A stretch of 64,000 nt of DNA from Cedecea selenatireducens (GCF_042138895.1 NZ_JBHIKW010000016.1:10780-74779), one strand, 5' to 3'; positions 18,429 through 27,630 are shown, numbered from the stretch's first letter. Numbers and translations are program-made. The notes: a model not told the origin generated them from the letters alone.

Positions 18429-18451
18429 TAAGAATATCCTTACTGATTCAT

Positions 18452-18476
18452 GCGCCACATCCTGCGAAAGTGGCGC
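18452..18476. promoter_or_regulatory. Inverted repeat upstream of hslJ
   Basis: GCGCCAC and GTGGCGC form perfect 7-base arms around an 11-base spacer, 38 bp before the hslJ start. It lacks a proper T run. It could be a second hairpin behind ldhA or an operator for hslJ; the sequence does not decide. Confidence 0.35.
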
Positions 18477-18513
18477 CCTTTCATTGATGACACATAAACC
18501 TTAGGGAGAAGAG

Positions 18514-18945
18514 ATGAAAAAGTTTGCTTCACTGATGCTGGCAAGCGTTGTTCTGGCGGGCTGTGCCCAACCGGCGGATAAAGGTTCCGTGACTGCACAA
18601 GATTTGCAGCACCACCGTTTTGTGCTGGAGAGCGTTGACGGCAAGCCTCTGGTCGTTAAAAACACCAAACGCGCGCCTGAGCTGAGCTTCGGTGAGAACA
18701 TGCATATTTCTGGCGCGATGTGTAACCGCTTTATGGGCCAGGCTACGCTTGAGAACAATACGCTGAAGGTGAAAGGGCTGGGCATGACTATGATGCTTTG
18801 CGTTGAGCCACAGCTTAACGACCTGGATCACCGTATTAATGAGATGCTGACCGCCGGGGCTAACGTTTCTCTGGCAAACCAGCAGCTGGTGTTGAAAAGC
18901 GGCCAGCACACGCTGACGTACAAACTGGCCGATCTGGTTAATTAA
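18514..18945 (+). CDS. hslJ: Heat-inducible META-domain lipoprotein HslJ
   Basis: The 143-residue lipoprotein has an LAGC lipobox (Cys17) and one META domain. The family signature is visible: an 'RFVLESVDGKP' strand, then 'PELSFGENMHISGAMCNRFMG' and the MTMMLC motif with its conserved cysteines. In E. coli the gene is heat-inducible and linked to novobiocin resistance, and the protein is an envelope lipoprotein. It follows ldhA and is convergent with ydbJ: the two stop codons abut without a gap. Confidence 0.93.
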   Translation: MKKFASLMLASVVLAGCAQPADKGSVTAQDLQHHRFVLESVDGKPLVVKNTKRAPELSFGENMHISGAMCNRFMGQATLENNTLKVKGLGMTMMLCVEPQLNDLDHRINEMLTAGANVSLANQQLVLKSGQHTLTYKLADLVN

Positions 18946-19212
18946 TCAGTAGCTTCCACAGGTGCCAGCGGCAAGCGAGTTCTCGCTACAGCGTTTGCCG
19001 TTCGGCATAGCACACATGCCCATCGCACTGCCGTCCAGCTGACGCGCAACGCTCATCGTGCCGCCAATCATCGCACAGTTCGCTTCGCCCTGGCTGGACA
19101 TCGCCGCCCTGAGGCCGGGGGGTACGTGGGCCGCAGTGGCCTGTTGAGGGGGTTCATTACTGCATGCTGATAATAACAGTGCGGCACAACCGGCTAAAAA
19201 CGCAGCGCGCAT
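18946..19212 (-). CDS. ydbJ: DUF333 lipoprotein YdbJ
   Basis: An upstream in-frame ATG exists at 19284. The start at 19212 is preferred because GGGAGAGAG lies in front of it and because it gives an 88-residue lipoprotein with a clean signal and LLSAC lipobox (Cys17), the length of E. coli YdbJ. The mature part carries the DUF333 pattern of paired cysteines (NCAMIGGTMSV, GMCAMPNGKRC, GTCGSY). The function is unknown. It sits between hslJ and the ydbK region, as in E. coli. Confidence 0.88.
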   Translation of the reverse strand: MRAAFLAGCAALLLSACSNEPPQQATAAHVPPGLRAAMSSQGEANCAMIGGTMSVARQLDGSAMGMCAMPNGKRCSENSLAAGTCGSY

Positions 19213-19365
19213 GGCTTCTCTCTCCCGTCTGAATATGCAAAACCTTTGCATAATGGCGCATGGCTCCCGCTGCGTCGAGAGCACAAAGCAATAAAGTGTG
19301 TTGTTTTATGTGGCTTAGATCACTTTTCAAACTAAAACATCAGAGTTTTCTGAGCGCCCCGGCGT

Positions 19366-19674
19366 TCAATCCGGCTCTGCATCGATGAGTAACAGCGTGC
19401 CGTGGCTGCCGGGCAGCACGCGATGCACCGCCTCTTTGGGCACCAGATAATAATCCCCGGCTTCGAGCGAGAAGGTTTTGTCGTCCACCACCAGCGTCAT
19501 CTGCCCTTCAATCACCACCAGTAATTCTTCAAACCCGGTATGGGACTCATCGGGAATCCCCTCGCCGCCCATTTTGATCAGCTTGATATTGGCCTGGCCG
19601 ACCTGCCCAAGCAGCCGTGAACGCCAGACATCCGATAGCGCTCCTGCCAGCGTTGTTAACGATCCTGTAGACAT
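19366..19674 (-). CDS. Small cupin-domain protein
   Basis: A single-domain cupin of 102 residues, counted from the ATG at 19674, which has AGAAGG about eight bases upstream; an in-frame ATG at 19707 lacks a good site. Cupin motif 1 is degenerate (G-x5-SHTGFEELLVVIEG) and motif 2 reads G-D-x-YLVPKEAVHRV. Two of the usual metal ligands are recognisable, a His in SHTG and the Glu pair in FEELL. The substrate is unknown. It stands alone between ydbJ and divergent ydbK. Confidence 0.75.
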   Translation of the reverse strand: MSTGSLTTLAGALSDVWRSRLLGQVGQANIKLIKMGGEGIPDESHTGFEELLVVIEGQMTLVVDDKTFSLEAGDYYLVPKEAVHRVLPGSHGTLLLIDAEPD

Positions 19675-19821
19675 TTTGTCGCCTTCTTCTGAGAAAGCGT
19701 TATCCATACCGCATCTTGCCCACGTTACAAATTCTTAATCACCATAAGATATTCAGGTAACACATTTCACTCACGCGTCACGCCAGGCCTGGATCAATTT
19801 GTGCACTCGGAGGCTCAGCAA

Positions 19822-19851
19822 CTTCAAGCAGATAGATGGACGTACTATAAT
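19822..19851 (+). promoter_or_regulatory. Candidate promoter of ydbK
   Basis: A good -10 element TATAAT (19846-19851) has a weak CTTCAA/TTCAAG -35 region about 17-18 bases upstream. It lies about 70 bp before the ydbK start, in the region divergent from the cupin gene. Confidence 0.4.
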
Positions 19852-19919
19852 TGGGGGTTATTACGGGACTCAAGGCAGGCAGGCGGGTCCCTTTATTTTG
19901 CGCAATGTAAGGGTGTCTT

Positions 19920-22900
19920 ATGATCACTATCGACGGCAACGGTGCAGTCGCCTCCGTGGCGTTTCGTGCCAGCGAAGTAATTGCCATCTATCCTATTACC
20001 CCCAGCTCAACGATGGCCGAACAGGCCGATGCCTGGTCCGGCGACGGCAGAAAAAACGTCTGGGGTGATACGCCTCGCGTAGTCGAGATGCAGTCGGAAG
20101 CCGGCGCGATCGGGGCGGTGCACGGGGCGCTACAAACCGGCGCGCTTTCCACGTCGTTTACCTCGTCGCAGGGTTTACTGCTGATGATCCCGACGCTGTA
20201 CAAGCTTGCTGGCCAGCTGACGCCTTTTGTTCTCCACGTTGCCGCGCGTACCGTGGCAACCCACGCGCTGTCCATTTTTGGCGACCACTCGGACGTGATG
20301 GCCGTGCGTCAGACCGGCTGTGCGATGCTGTGCGCCAGCAGCGTCCAGGAAGCTCAAGACTTCGCGCTGATTTCGCACATTGCGACCCTGAAAAGCCGCG
20401 TGCCGTTTATTCACTTCTTCGACGGCTTCCGCACCTCGCACGAAATTAACAAAATCGTGCCGCTGGCGGATGACACCCTCCGCAGCCTGCTGCCGCAAAA
20501 AGAGATCGACGAGCATCGCGCTCGCGCCCTGAACCCGGAACATCCGGTGATTCGCGGGACCTCGGCTAACCCGGATACCTATTTCCAGTCTCGTGAAGCG
20601 ACCAACCCCTGGTACAACGCGGTTTATGCTCACGTTGAACAGGCGATGAACGACTTTGCTGCGACGACAGGCCGCAGCTACCGTCCGTTCGAATATTACG
20701 GCCATCCTGAAGCCGAACGCGTGATTATCGTGATGGGCTCCGCCGTCGGCACCTGCGAAGAGGTCGTGGATGAGCTTCTGACCCGGGGCGAGAAAGTCGG
20801 CGTGCTGAAGGTTCGCCTGTACCGCCCCTTCTCCGCCGAACATTTGCTGGCGGTTCTGCCGCAAACCGCGCGCCAGGTGGCGGTGCTTGACCGAACCAAA
20901 GAGCCAGGCGCCCTCGCTGAACCGCTGTATCTCGACGTGATGACCGCGCTTGCCGAAGCCGTGAGCCGCGGCGACCGTGAAACGCTGCCTCGCGTCATCG
21001 GCGGCCGCTATGGGCTGTCGTCTAAGGAGTTCGGCCCGGAATGCGTGCTGGCTATCTTTAACGAGTTGAGCGAAGCCAAACCACGCCCGCGCTTCACCGT
21101 CGGAATTTACGACGATGTAACCAACCTTTCGCTGCCGTTACCGGAAAACACCCTGCCTAACCGCGCCAAACTGGAAGCGCTGTTTTATGGTCTGGGCAGC
21201 GACGGCAGCGTCTCGGCCACCAAGAACAACATCAAAATTATCGGGAACTCCACGCCGTGGTTTACCCAGGGCTACTTCGTTTATGACTCCAAAAAGGCCG
21301 GTGGCCTGACGGTTTCGCATCTGCGCGTCAGCGAACAGCCAATCAACTCCACCTACCTGATTGAGAAAGCCGATTTCGTCGGCTGTCACCAGCTGCAGTT
21401 TATCGACAAGTACCAGATGGCCGAGCGCCTGAAGCCCGGCGGTATTTTCCTGCTGAACACGCCTTACGCCGCCGACGAAGTCTGGAGCCGCCTGCCGCAG
21501 GAAGTTCAGGCAGTACTCAACCAGAAACAGGCGAGGCTGTACGTCATTAACGCGGCAAAAATCGCCCGTGAATGCCATCTGGGCGCCCGCATCAACACCG
21601 TGATGCAGATGGCGTTCTTCCACCTGACGCAGATCCTGCCGGGCGACACCGCGCTGGCGGAGCTGCAGGGCGCGATTGCCAAAAGTTACAGCAGCAAAGG
21701 GACGGAAATCGTCGAGCGTAACTGGCAGGCGCTGGCGCTGGCTCGTGATTCTCTGGCCGAAGTGCCTCTGCAGGCGGTTAACCCGGAAAGCGCGATGCGC
21801 CCTCCAGTGGTGTCCGACGCCGCCCCTGACTTTGTGAAAACCGTCACCGCCGCCATGCTCGCCGGGCTTGGCGATGCCCTGCCGGTTTCCGCGCTGCCGC
21901 CTGACGGCACCTGGCCGATGGGCACTACCCAGTGGGAAAAACGCAACATTGCCGAAGAAATCCCTATCTGGAAGCCGGATATCTGTACCCAGTGCAACCA
22001 CTGCGTGGCGGCCTGCCCGCACTCGGCTATTCGTGCCAAAGTGGTTCAGCCGGAGGCAATGGATGGCGCCCCGGAAGCCCTGCAGTCTCTGGACGTGAAG
22101 TCCCGCGATATGCGCGGCCAGAAATATGTGCTGCAGGTGGCCCCGGAAGACTGCACCGGCTGTAACCTGTGCGTGGAAGTTTGCCCGGCAAAAGACCGTC
22201 AGAACCCGGAAATCAAGGCCATCAATATGATGTCCCGCCTTGAGCATGTTGAAGAAGAGAAAGAAAACTATGACTTCTTCCTCGCGCTGCCGGAAATCGA
22301 TCGTGCCAGCCTGGAGCGCATCGATATTCGTACTTCTCAGCTGTTAACGCCGCTGTTTGAGTACTCTGGCGCCTGCTCCGGCTGCGGTGAAACGCCGTAT
22401 ATTAAAATTCTGACCCAGCTGTTCGGCGACCGTATGCTTATCGCGAACGCTACCGGCTGCTCGTCTATTTACGGCGGTAACCTGCCGTCCACGCCGTACA
22501 CCACCGACGCCAACGGCCGCGGGCCTGCATGGGCAAACTCGCTGTTTGAGGATAACGCCGAGTTTGGCCTGGGCTTCCGCCTGACGGTGGATCAGCACCG
22601 CGCCCGCGTCATGCGCCTGCTGGGGCAGTTTGCCGATAAACTCCCGGCTGAGCTTAACGAGCAGCTTCACGCCGAAGCCACACCGGAAGTTCGCCGCGAA
22701 CAGGTTGCTGAGCTGCGCAAGCATCTGGCTAACGTAGACGATGCGGATGCTCGTCAGCTGGTCACCGACGCCGACGCGCTGGTGGAGAAATCCATCTGGC
22801 TGATTGGCGGCGACGGCTGGGCTTACGACATCGGCTTTGGCGGCCTCGACCACGTGCTGAGCCTGACCGAGAACGTCAATATTCTGGTGCTGGATACGCA

Positions 22901-23447
22901 GTGTTATTCCAACACCGGGGGCCAGGCCTCTAAGGCTACGCCGCTGGGCGCGGTTACCAAGTTCGGCGAGCACGGCAAGCGCAAGGCGCGTAAAGACCTG
23001 GGCGTCAGCATGATGATGTACGGCCACGTGTATGTGGCGCAGATTTCGCTGGGCGCACAGCTTAACCAGACGATGAAGGCGATTCAGGAAGCGGAAGCCT
23101 ATCCTGGCCCGTCGTTGATCATCGCCTACAGTCCTTGCGAAGAGCACGGTTACGATCTGGCGCTGAGCCATGACCAGATGCGTCAGCTGACCGCCACCGG
23201 CTTCTGGCCGCTCTACCGCTTTGACCCGCGCCGTGCGGACGAAGGCAAGCTGCCGCTGGCGCTGGACTCCCGTCCACCGTCCGATGCGCTGGCCGATACG
23301 TTGATGAAAGAGCAGCGTTTCCGTCGCCTGAATGCCCAGCAGCCGGAAGTCGCCGAGCAGCTCTGGAAAGACGCCGCGGCAGATTTGCAGAAGCGGTATG
23401 ATTTCCTGGCACAGCTGGCGGGTAAAGCGGAGAAGGTTAGCGAGTAA
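19920..23447 (+). CDS. ydbK: Pyruvate:flavodoxin/ferredoxin oxidoreductase
   Basis: The 1,175-residue single-chain enzyme of the NifJ type converts pyruvate and CoA to acetyl-CoA and CO2 and passes electrons to flavodoxin or ferredoxin. The domain order is that of the family: an N-terminal pyrimidine-binding part (YPITPSSTMAEQAD near 21), a CoA-binding part, two [4Fe-4S] motifs near 690-750 (CTQCNHCVAACPHS and CTGCNLCVEVCPAKD), and the TPP-binding C-terminal part with CSGCGETPY and GGDGWAYDIGFGG. All cluster cysteines are present. In E. coli the enzyme supports anaerobic growth and the response to redox-cycling drugs. The gene is followed by a palindromic repeat and converges on dbpA. Confidence 0.96.
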   Translation: MITIDGNGAVASVAFRASEVIAIYPITPSSTMAEQADAWSGDGRKNVWGDTPRVVEMQSEAGAIGAVHGALQTGALSTSFTSSQGLLLMIPTLYKLAGQLTPFVLHVAARTVATHALSIFGDHSDVMAVRQTGCAMLCASSVQEAQDFALISHIATLKSRVPFIHFFDGFRTSHEINKIVPLADDTLRSLLPQKEIDEHRARALNPEHPVIRGTSANPDTYFQSREATNPWYNAVYAHVEQAMNDFAATTGRSYRPFEYYGHPEAERVIIVMGSAVGTCEEVVDELLTRGEKVGVLKVRLYRPFSAEHLLAVLPQTARQVAVLDRTKEPGALAEPLYLDVMTALAEAVSRGDRETLPRVIGGRYGLSSKEFGPECVLAIFNELSEAKPRPRFTVGIYDDVTNLSLPLPENTLPNRAKLEALFYGLGSDGSVSATKNNIKIIGNSTPWFTQGYFVYDSKKAGGLTVSHLRVSEQPINSTYLIEKADFVGCHQLQFIDKYQMAERLKPGGIFLLNTPYAADEVWSRLPQEVQAVLNQKQARLYVINAAKIARECHLGARINTVMQMAFFHLTQILPGDTALAELQGAIAKSYSSKGTEIVERNWQALALARDSLAEVPLQAVNPESAMRPPVVSDAAPDFVKTVTAAMLAGLGDALPVSALPPDGTWPMGTTQWEKRNIAEEIPIWKPDICTQCNHCVAACPHSAIRAKVVQPEAMDGAPEALQSLDVKSRDMRGQKYVLQVAPEDCTGCNLCVEVCPAKDRQNPEIKAINMMSRLEHVEEEKENYDFFLALPEIDRASLERIDIRTSQLLTPLFEYSGACSGCGETPYIKILTQLFGDRMLIANATGCSSIYGGNLPSTPYTTDANGRGPAWANSLFEDNAEFGLGFRLTVDQHRARVMRLLGQFADKLPAELNEQLHAEATPEVRREQVAELRKHLANVDDADARQLVTDADALVEKSIWLIGGDGWAYDIGFGGLDHVLSLTENVNILVLDTQCYSNTGGQASKATPLGAVTKFGEHGKRKARKDLGVSMMMYGHVYVAQISLGAQLNQTMKAIQEAEAYPGPSLIIAYSPCEEHGYDLALSHDQMRQLTATGFWPLYRFDPRRADEGKLPLALDSRPPSDALADTLMKEQRFRRLNAQQPEVAEQLWKDAAADLQKRYDFLAQLAGKAEKVSE

Positions 23448-23460
23448 TCGGGGGGAATGC

Positions 23461-23582
23461 CCCTCACCCCGGCCCTCTCCCTGGAAGGGAGAGGGGGAAA
23501 ACATAGATTGGCGTTCTTTTTATCCCCTCTCCCCCGTGGGGAGAGGGGGAATGATGGTGGGGAAACGGTCAGGATGAGGGGA
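23461..23582. repeat. Intergenic GC-rich palindromic repeat (copy 2)
   Basis: It opens CCCTCACCCCGGCCCTCTCC and closes with GGATGAGGG, so the outer ends are roughly inverted. Inside are two hairpins (CCCTCTCCC...GGGAGAGGG and CCCCTCTCCCC...GGGGAGAGGGG) divided by an AT-rich spacer. It lies between convergent ydbK and dbpA, as copy 1 does between feaR and ydbL. Confidence 0.82.
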
Positions 23583-23590
23583 AAATTCGT

Positions 23591-24973
23591 TTACTTCAGC
23601 AGGCGAACCTTCACCGACTTGCCCTTAATCTTCCCTTGTTGCAGCTGCTTCCACGCGTGACGCGCCACGGACTGGCGCACCGCAACGTAAACATGGATTG
23701 GGTGGACGTCGATTTTACCGATGTCCGCCCCTTCCAGCCCCATATCCCCGGTTAACGCGCCCAGAATATCGCCCGGACGCATTTTGGCTTTCTTGCCGCC
23801 GTCAATGCACAGCGTCGCCATTTCTGCTTCCAGCGGCTTCACGGAGACGCCGGACGGCACCTGCTGCCATTTCAGCGAAAGATTCAGCATCTCTGCCAGC
23901 ACACTCGCACGCTGCGCCTCTTCCGGCGCACAGAAGCTAATAGCCAGCCCGCTTTGCCCCGCTCGCGCGGTACGACCAATGCGGTGGACGTGCACTTCCG
24001 GATCCCACGACAGCTCGTAGTTAATGACCATTTCCAGAGCTTTAATGTCCAGCCCACGAGCGGCAACGTCGGTCGCCACCAGCACGCGGCTGCTGCCGTT
24101 AGCAAAACGCACCAGCGTCTGGTCACGGTCACGCTGTTCCATATCACCATGCAGCGCTAACGCGCTTTGGTGGCGTTCATTCAGCGCATCACAAACGGCC
24201 TGGCAATCTTTTTTGGTATTACAAAACACTACGCAGGACGCGGGCTGATGTTTGCTCAGCAGCGCCAGCAGCAGGCCAATCTTGCCGCCGCGCGAAACTT
24301 CATAAAACTGCTGCTCTACGGACGGAAGTTCATCGACGGTATCAATTTCGATAGTTTGCGGGTCGCGCTGAACCCGGCCGCTGATCGCAGCAATGGTAGT
24401 TGGCCACGTGGCGGAGAAAAGCAGGGTCTGGCGTTTTACCGGCGCGTGGGCGATAACCTCGTCGATAGCGTCGGCAAAGCCCATATCCAGCATACGGTCG
24501 GCTTCGTCCAGCACCAGCGTTTGCAGGGCATTCAGCTTCACCGTTTCTTTTTTCAGGTGATCCAGCAGGCGGCCAGGCGTGGCAACGATAATGTGCGGCG
24601 CATGCTGCAGCGAGTCGCGCTGTACGCCGAACGGCTGGCCGCCGCACAGGGTCAGGATTTTAATATTTGGCATGTAGCGTGCCAGGCGACGCAGCTCTTT
24701 AGCAACCTGGTCGGCCAGCTCACGCGTCGGGCACAGCACCAGCGACTGGGTTAAAAACTGGCTGGCATCAATGTGCTGCAGCAGGCCAAGACCGAAAGCA
24801 GCCGTTTTGCCGCTGCCGGTTTTTGCCTGCGCACGGACGTCTTTTCCGGCCAGAATGGCGGGCAAGGCCGCTTCCTGAACGGGCGTCATTTCGTGATACC
24901 CCAGTTCGCTAAGGTTGGCGAGTTGTGCTTCAGGTAAAGCGTTCAGTGCGGAAAAAGCGGTCACAATGGTCAT
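23591..24973 (-). CDS. dbpA: ATP-dependent RNA helicase DbpA (23S rRNA-specific)
   Basis: The 460-residue DEAD-box helicase is very close to E. coli DbpA. Motifs: Q-motif region PVQEAALPAI, Walker A AKTGSGKT, DEAD box VLDEADRMLDMG, SAT in FSATWP, and HRIGRTARAG. The C-terminal domain (about 385-460) is the DbpA RNA-binding domain (KMRPGDILGALTGD) that recognises hairpin 92 of 23S rRNA during large-subunit assembly. A GTG at 24964 may be the true start: AAGAG is well spaced for it but touches the ATG at 24973, and the protein would then begin VTAFS, like E. coli DbpA. Confidence 0.96.
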   Translation of the reverse strand: MTIVTAFSALNALPEAQLANLSELGYHEMTPVQEAALPAILAGKDVRAQAKTGSGKTAAFGLGLLQHIDASQFLTQSLVLCPTRELADQVAKELRRLARYMPNIKILTLCGGQPFGVQRDSLQHAPHIIVATPGRLLDHLKKETVKLNALQTLVLDEADRMLDMGFADAIDEVIAHAPVKRQTLLFSATWPTTIAAISGRVQRDPQTIEIDTVDELPSVEQQFYEVSRGGKIGLLLALLSKHQPASCVVFCNTKKDCQAVCDALNERHQSALALHGDMEQRDRDQTLVRFANGSSRVLVATDVAARGLDIKALEMVINYELSWDPEVHVHRIGRTARAGQSGLAISFCAPEEAQRASVLAEMLNLSLKWQQVPSGVSVKPLEAEMATLCIDGGKKAKMRPGDILGALTGDMGLEGADIGKIDVHPIHVYVAVRQSVARHAWKQLQQGKIKGKSVKVRLLK

Positions 24974-25066
24974 CTCTTAATAATAACGGGCAGGCGCGTA
25001 TGCTAGCAGATTCGCGTGATTCAGGCGTGAGTTTATCAATTTTGCTGCGTTAGCGGGCTAAACAAT

Positions 25067-25105
25067 AAAAAACGGCCCTTTAGATTTAGATCAGGTGCCG
25101 TTTTT
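25067..25105. terminator. Orphan terminator-like hairpin between divergent genes
   Basis: AAAAACGGC and GCCGTTTTT form perfect arms around a loop of about 21 bases. It has the form of a terminator on either strand, yet lies upstream of both neighbours (dbpA and the DUF2000 gene), which point away from it. It may end an undetected short transcript or be a relic of the junction where the accessory block was inserted. Confidence 0.4.
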
Positions 25106-25253
25106 CCGTAAGAGAGAATTCCAGCTAGCAGATAAAACGCGGCTTAAAGATTGATCGTAAACAGGAAGCCAGATAAAAAAATGATTACTATGCTTTGGCT
25201 TTGCGTCCTAAGCTAAATCAGAGGACGCGCTTAATGGCAGATAAGGAGCCAGA

Positions 25254-25673
25254 ATGTTCGAAGATAATGACTATAAGCTTTATGTCATCGTGAACCGCAC
25301 CGCCGACGTCAGCGTGCAAATGAATGCCGTGGGCCACCTTTGCGGCGGTATTATGCTCAAAGCGGATGAGCCTAAATTTCATGATTATCCCAACCAGGAA
25401 AGCGGCTTCAGTGCTTATATGAACCATTATCCGGTGGTGGTGCTTCAGTCTAAGAACAGCAGCCAGCTGGCGACGGCGCTTGAGAAATGCCGGGAAGAAG
25501 GCGTGCTGTATAACTTCTTCACCACCACAATGCTTTCGCACTCTTCCGAACAACAAATCAAAGATACGCTCGAAACGCCCTTCGCCGATCTCGACTTCGT
25601 GGGCATTGCGCTCTACGGTGAAACCGAGAAGCTCAAGCCTGTGACCAAAAAGTTTTCGGTCTTTAAAGGCTAA
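25254..25673 (+). CDS. DUF2000-family protein
   Basis: The 139-residue cytoplasmic protein has no signal peptide or membrane segment. The N-terminal strand (KLYVIVNRTADVSVQMNAVG) and the HLCGG turn fit the DUF2000 family, an alpha/beta fold of unknown role related to peptidyl-tRNA hydrolase II-like proteins. An AAGGAG site lies four to five bases before the ATG. It is the first gene of the accessory block between dbpA and ttcA and seems to be transcribed alone. Function unknown. Confidence 0.7.
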   Translation: MFEDNDYKLYVIVNRTADVSVQMNAVGHLCGGIMLKADEPKFHDYPNQESGFSAYMNHYPVVVLQSKNSSQLATALEKCREEGVLYNFFTTTMLSHSSEQQIKDTLETPFADLDFVGIALYGETEKLKPVTKKFSVFKG

Positions 25674-25718
25674 GCCGCCGGGTAATAATGCGGGCACATT
25701 GCGTTGTTACCCTGGTCT

Positions 25719-25844
25719 TTACCCTTCGTCCCCGGCATAGAAATTGATGATGTCATCCTCAAACCAACAACCCACTTTGTAGTACATCGCGCAGCCAATC
25801 AGGAAGCTGGCAATCAGTATTAATGCCGTCAAAAATCCTTTCAC
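25719..25844 (-). CDS. Candidate 41-residue membrane protein (GTG start)
   Basis: A short minus-strand frame reads GTG, then a hydrophobic segment (about 4-22, FLTALILIASFLIGCAMYY) and a small acidic tail (FEDDIINFYAGDEG). It lies in the gap between the DUF2000 gene and umuC. A GGAG lies about 11 bases before the GTG, which is rather far, so the start is uncertain. It resembles the many single-pass small proteins of enterobacteria in build, but no family is recognised. Confidence 0.5.
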   Translation of the reverse strand: MKGFLTALILIASFLIGCAMYYKVGCWFEDDIINFYAGDEG

Positions 25845-25936
25845 TTCGTAACACTCTCCAATAACTCAAGCTGTGATATTGACAGACCGGGTAAAAAAAA
25901 GTTCCGCAGAGTGACTATCTCACTGCCATGCGAAAA

Positions 25937-27208
25937 TCAGCAAACTCGCGCCACGGGCAGATCAGCATAACGCGTGGTATAGCGCGGCGACAGCATTTCA
26001 CGCTTCATCGCCCACGGCTGCTGTATTCCCTGCCCGGCAAAATAGAGTGTTCCTTTGCCCTGTTCTTTATTCAGGCGATCCAGAACGGTCATCAGCTTTT
26101 CGCCGTTAAGCCGCGGCACGCTGCTGTCGAAGAGATCGAACTGCGCCACGCCCTGGCTGAAGAAATCCCCCAGCATGACGCCCGCTTTCTGGTAGCGATG
26201 CCCTTCCTGCCAGATAGCTTCCAGACTCTGCATCGCGGCCTGGATAATATCCCGGCTGTCCTGCGTTGGGATAAGCAACGAAACGGATGAACAGTTGCCG
26301 TAATAAGGCTCATTTGTCGCAAACGGGCTGCTCTTCACAAAGGCGGAGATAACCCGGCAATACTGGTGTTCGGCACGCAGCTTTTCCGCCGCTCTGCTTG
26401 CATAGCTGCTGACGGCCTGACGCATATCTTCAAACTCGGTAATACGTTCCCCAAACGAGCGACTGCAGATGATTTCCTGCTTAGCAGACGCAAATTCCCC
26501 CATTTCAAGGCATGACTCGCCGCGCAGCTCGCGCACCGTTCTTTCCAGCACCACGCTGAAGTGCCGGCGAATAAAACGGATGTCCGCATCGGCAAGCTGC
26601 AAAACCGTGTTTATGCCCATGCCTTCGAGCTTTTTCGACATTCGCCGACCCACGCCCCAGACCTCGCCCACGGCAAGCTTTGCCATAAGCCAGCGCTGGT
26701 GCTCAGGGCGAGATAAATCCACCACGCCACCGGTCTTTTCCTGCCACGTTTTTGCGGCGTGGTTAGCCAGCTTGGCCAGCGTTTTTGTCGGCGCAATGCC
26801 GACCCCCACCGTCAGGCGAGTGCGCTGGAGAATCGCCGCGCGGACAGACAGCCCAAACGCCTTCAGGTTGCAGCAATTGCTGACGCCCGTTAAATCGCAA
26901 AATGCTTCGTCAATGGAGTAAACCTCAACCCTGGGCAATAGCTCTTCGAGCACGCCCATCACCCGTTGGCTCATGTCAGCATACAGCTCGTAGTTGCTGC
27001 TAAACGTCAGCACGCCCTGCCGTCTGAGCGACTCTTTCTGCTTAAAAAAGGGTTCGCCCATTTTCACAAAGGGCTTGGCTTCGGCGGAGCGCGAGATCAC
27101 ACATCCGTCGTTATTAGACAAAACGACAATCGGCTTTCCCGCGAGATCGGGGCGAAAGGCCGTTTCACACGAGGCGTAAAAGCTGTTCACATCCACCAGC
27201 GCAAACAT
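25937..27208 (-). CDS. umuC: DNA polymerase V catalytic subunit UmuC
   Basis: The 423-residue Y-family polymerase makes translesion DNA synthesis past UV and chemical damage together with two UmuD' subunits and RecA. The catalytic acids are present: Asp6 in FALVDVNSFYASC, and Asp100-Glu101 in EVYSIDEAF. The steric-gate region and the SNNDGCVISRS segment match E. coli UmuC (422 residues). The start is two bases after the umuD stop, so the pair is an operon. It lies in an accessory block, away from its E. coli location. Confidence 0.95.
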   Translation of the reverse strand: MFALVDVNSFYASCETAFRPDLAGKPIVVLSNNDGCVISRSAEAKPFVKMGEPFFKQKESLRRQGVLTFSSNYELYADMSQRVMGVLEELLPRVEVYSIDEAFCDLTGVSNCCNLKAFGLSVRAAILQRTRLTVGVGIAPTKTLAKLANHAAKTWQEKTGGVVDLSRPEHQRWLMAKLAVGEVWGVGRRMSKKLEGMGINTVLQLADADIRFIRRHFSVVLERTVRELRGESCLEMGEFASAKQEIICSRSFGERITEFEDMRQAVSSYASRAAEKLRAEHQYCRVISAFVKSSPFATNEPYYGNCSSVSLLIPTQDSRDIIQAAMQSLEAIWQEGHRYQKAGVMLGDFFSQGVAQFDLFDSSVPRLNGEKLMTVLDRLNKEQGKGTLYFAGQGIQQPWAMKREMLSPRYTTRYADLPVARVC

Positions 27209-27210
27209 AT

Positions 27211-27630
27211 CTAGCTCGCCGCTTTGATGATAAAAGTGACGACGCCAAAGATATCGAGCGGGACGTCATCGGTCACGGGAATCGGGGACCAGGCGCTGTT
27301 CATCGGCAACAGCATCACCGTCGGGCGAAGCTGGAGGCGTTTCACGGTGAAGGCACCGTCAATGGCCGCAATCACAATATCGCCCTGCGACGCCGTTCTT
27401 GAGCTGTCAACGATAAGCAAATCTCCTTCGCCGATTCCCCCTTCCACCATCGAGTCCCCCGCCGCCTTCACGAAGTAGGTCGCGCCGGGATTACGCACCA
27501 GCAGCTTATTGAGATCGATACGCTGCTCAACATAGTCCTGAGCCGGTGACGGAAACCCGCACTGCACCAGGTCGCCAAAAAGAGGTAAAGAAGAGTCAGG
27601 GCAATGCGCCGCAGGTTTGAGAAGGTTCAT
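27211..27630 (-). CDS. umuD: UmuD, self-cleaving subunit of DNA polymerase V
   Basis: An upstream in-frame ATG at 27705 lies beyond the LexA box, so the start at 27630 is chosen. It gives exactly 139 residues, as in E. coli. The self-cleavage site is Cys24-Gly25 in LVQCGFPSP, and the Ser/Lys dyad is Ser60 (AAGDSM) and Lys97 (AFTVKRL), all at the E. coli positions. RecA-ssDNA triggers cleavage to UmuD', which then joins UmuC. A LexA box 18 bases upstream makes the pair SOS-controlled. Confidence 0.95.
   Translation of the reverse strand: MNLLKPAAHCPDSSLPLFGDLVQCGFPSPAQDYVEQRIDLNKLLVRNPGATYFVKAAGDSMVEGGIGEGDLLIVDSSRTASQGDIVIAAIDGAFTVKRLQLRPTVMLLPMNSAWSPIPVTDDVPLDIFGVVTFIIKAAS

Noticed and set aside
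20175..23504. Long minus-strand frames opposite ydbK (229, 369 and 386 codons).
   Set aside because: ydbK is a well-conserved 1,175-residue enzyme. The antisense frames are rich in His/Arg/Gln, as expected for shadow frames in GC-rich DNA.
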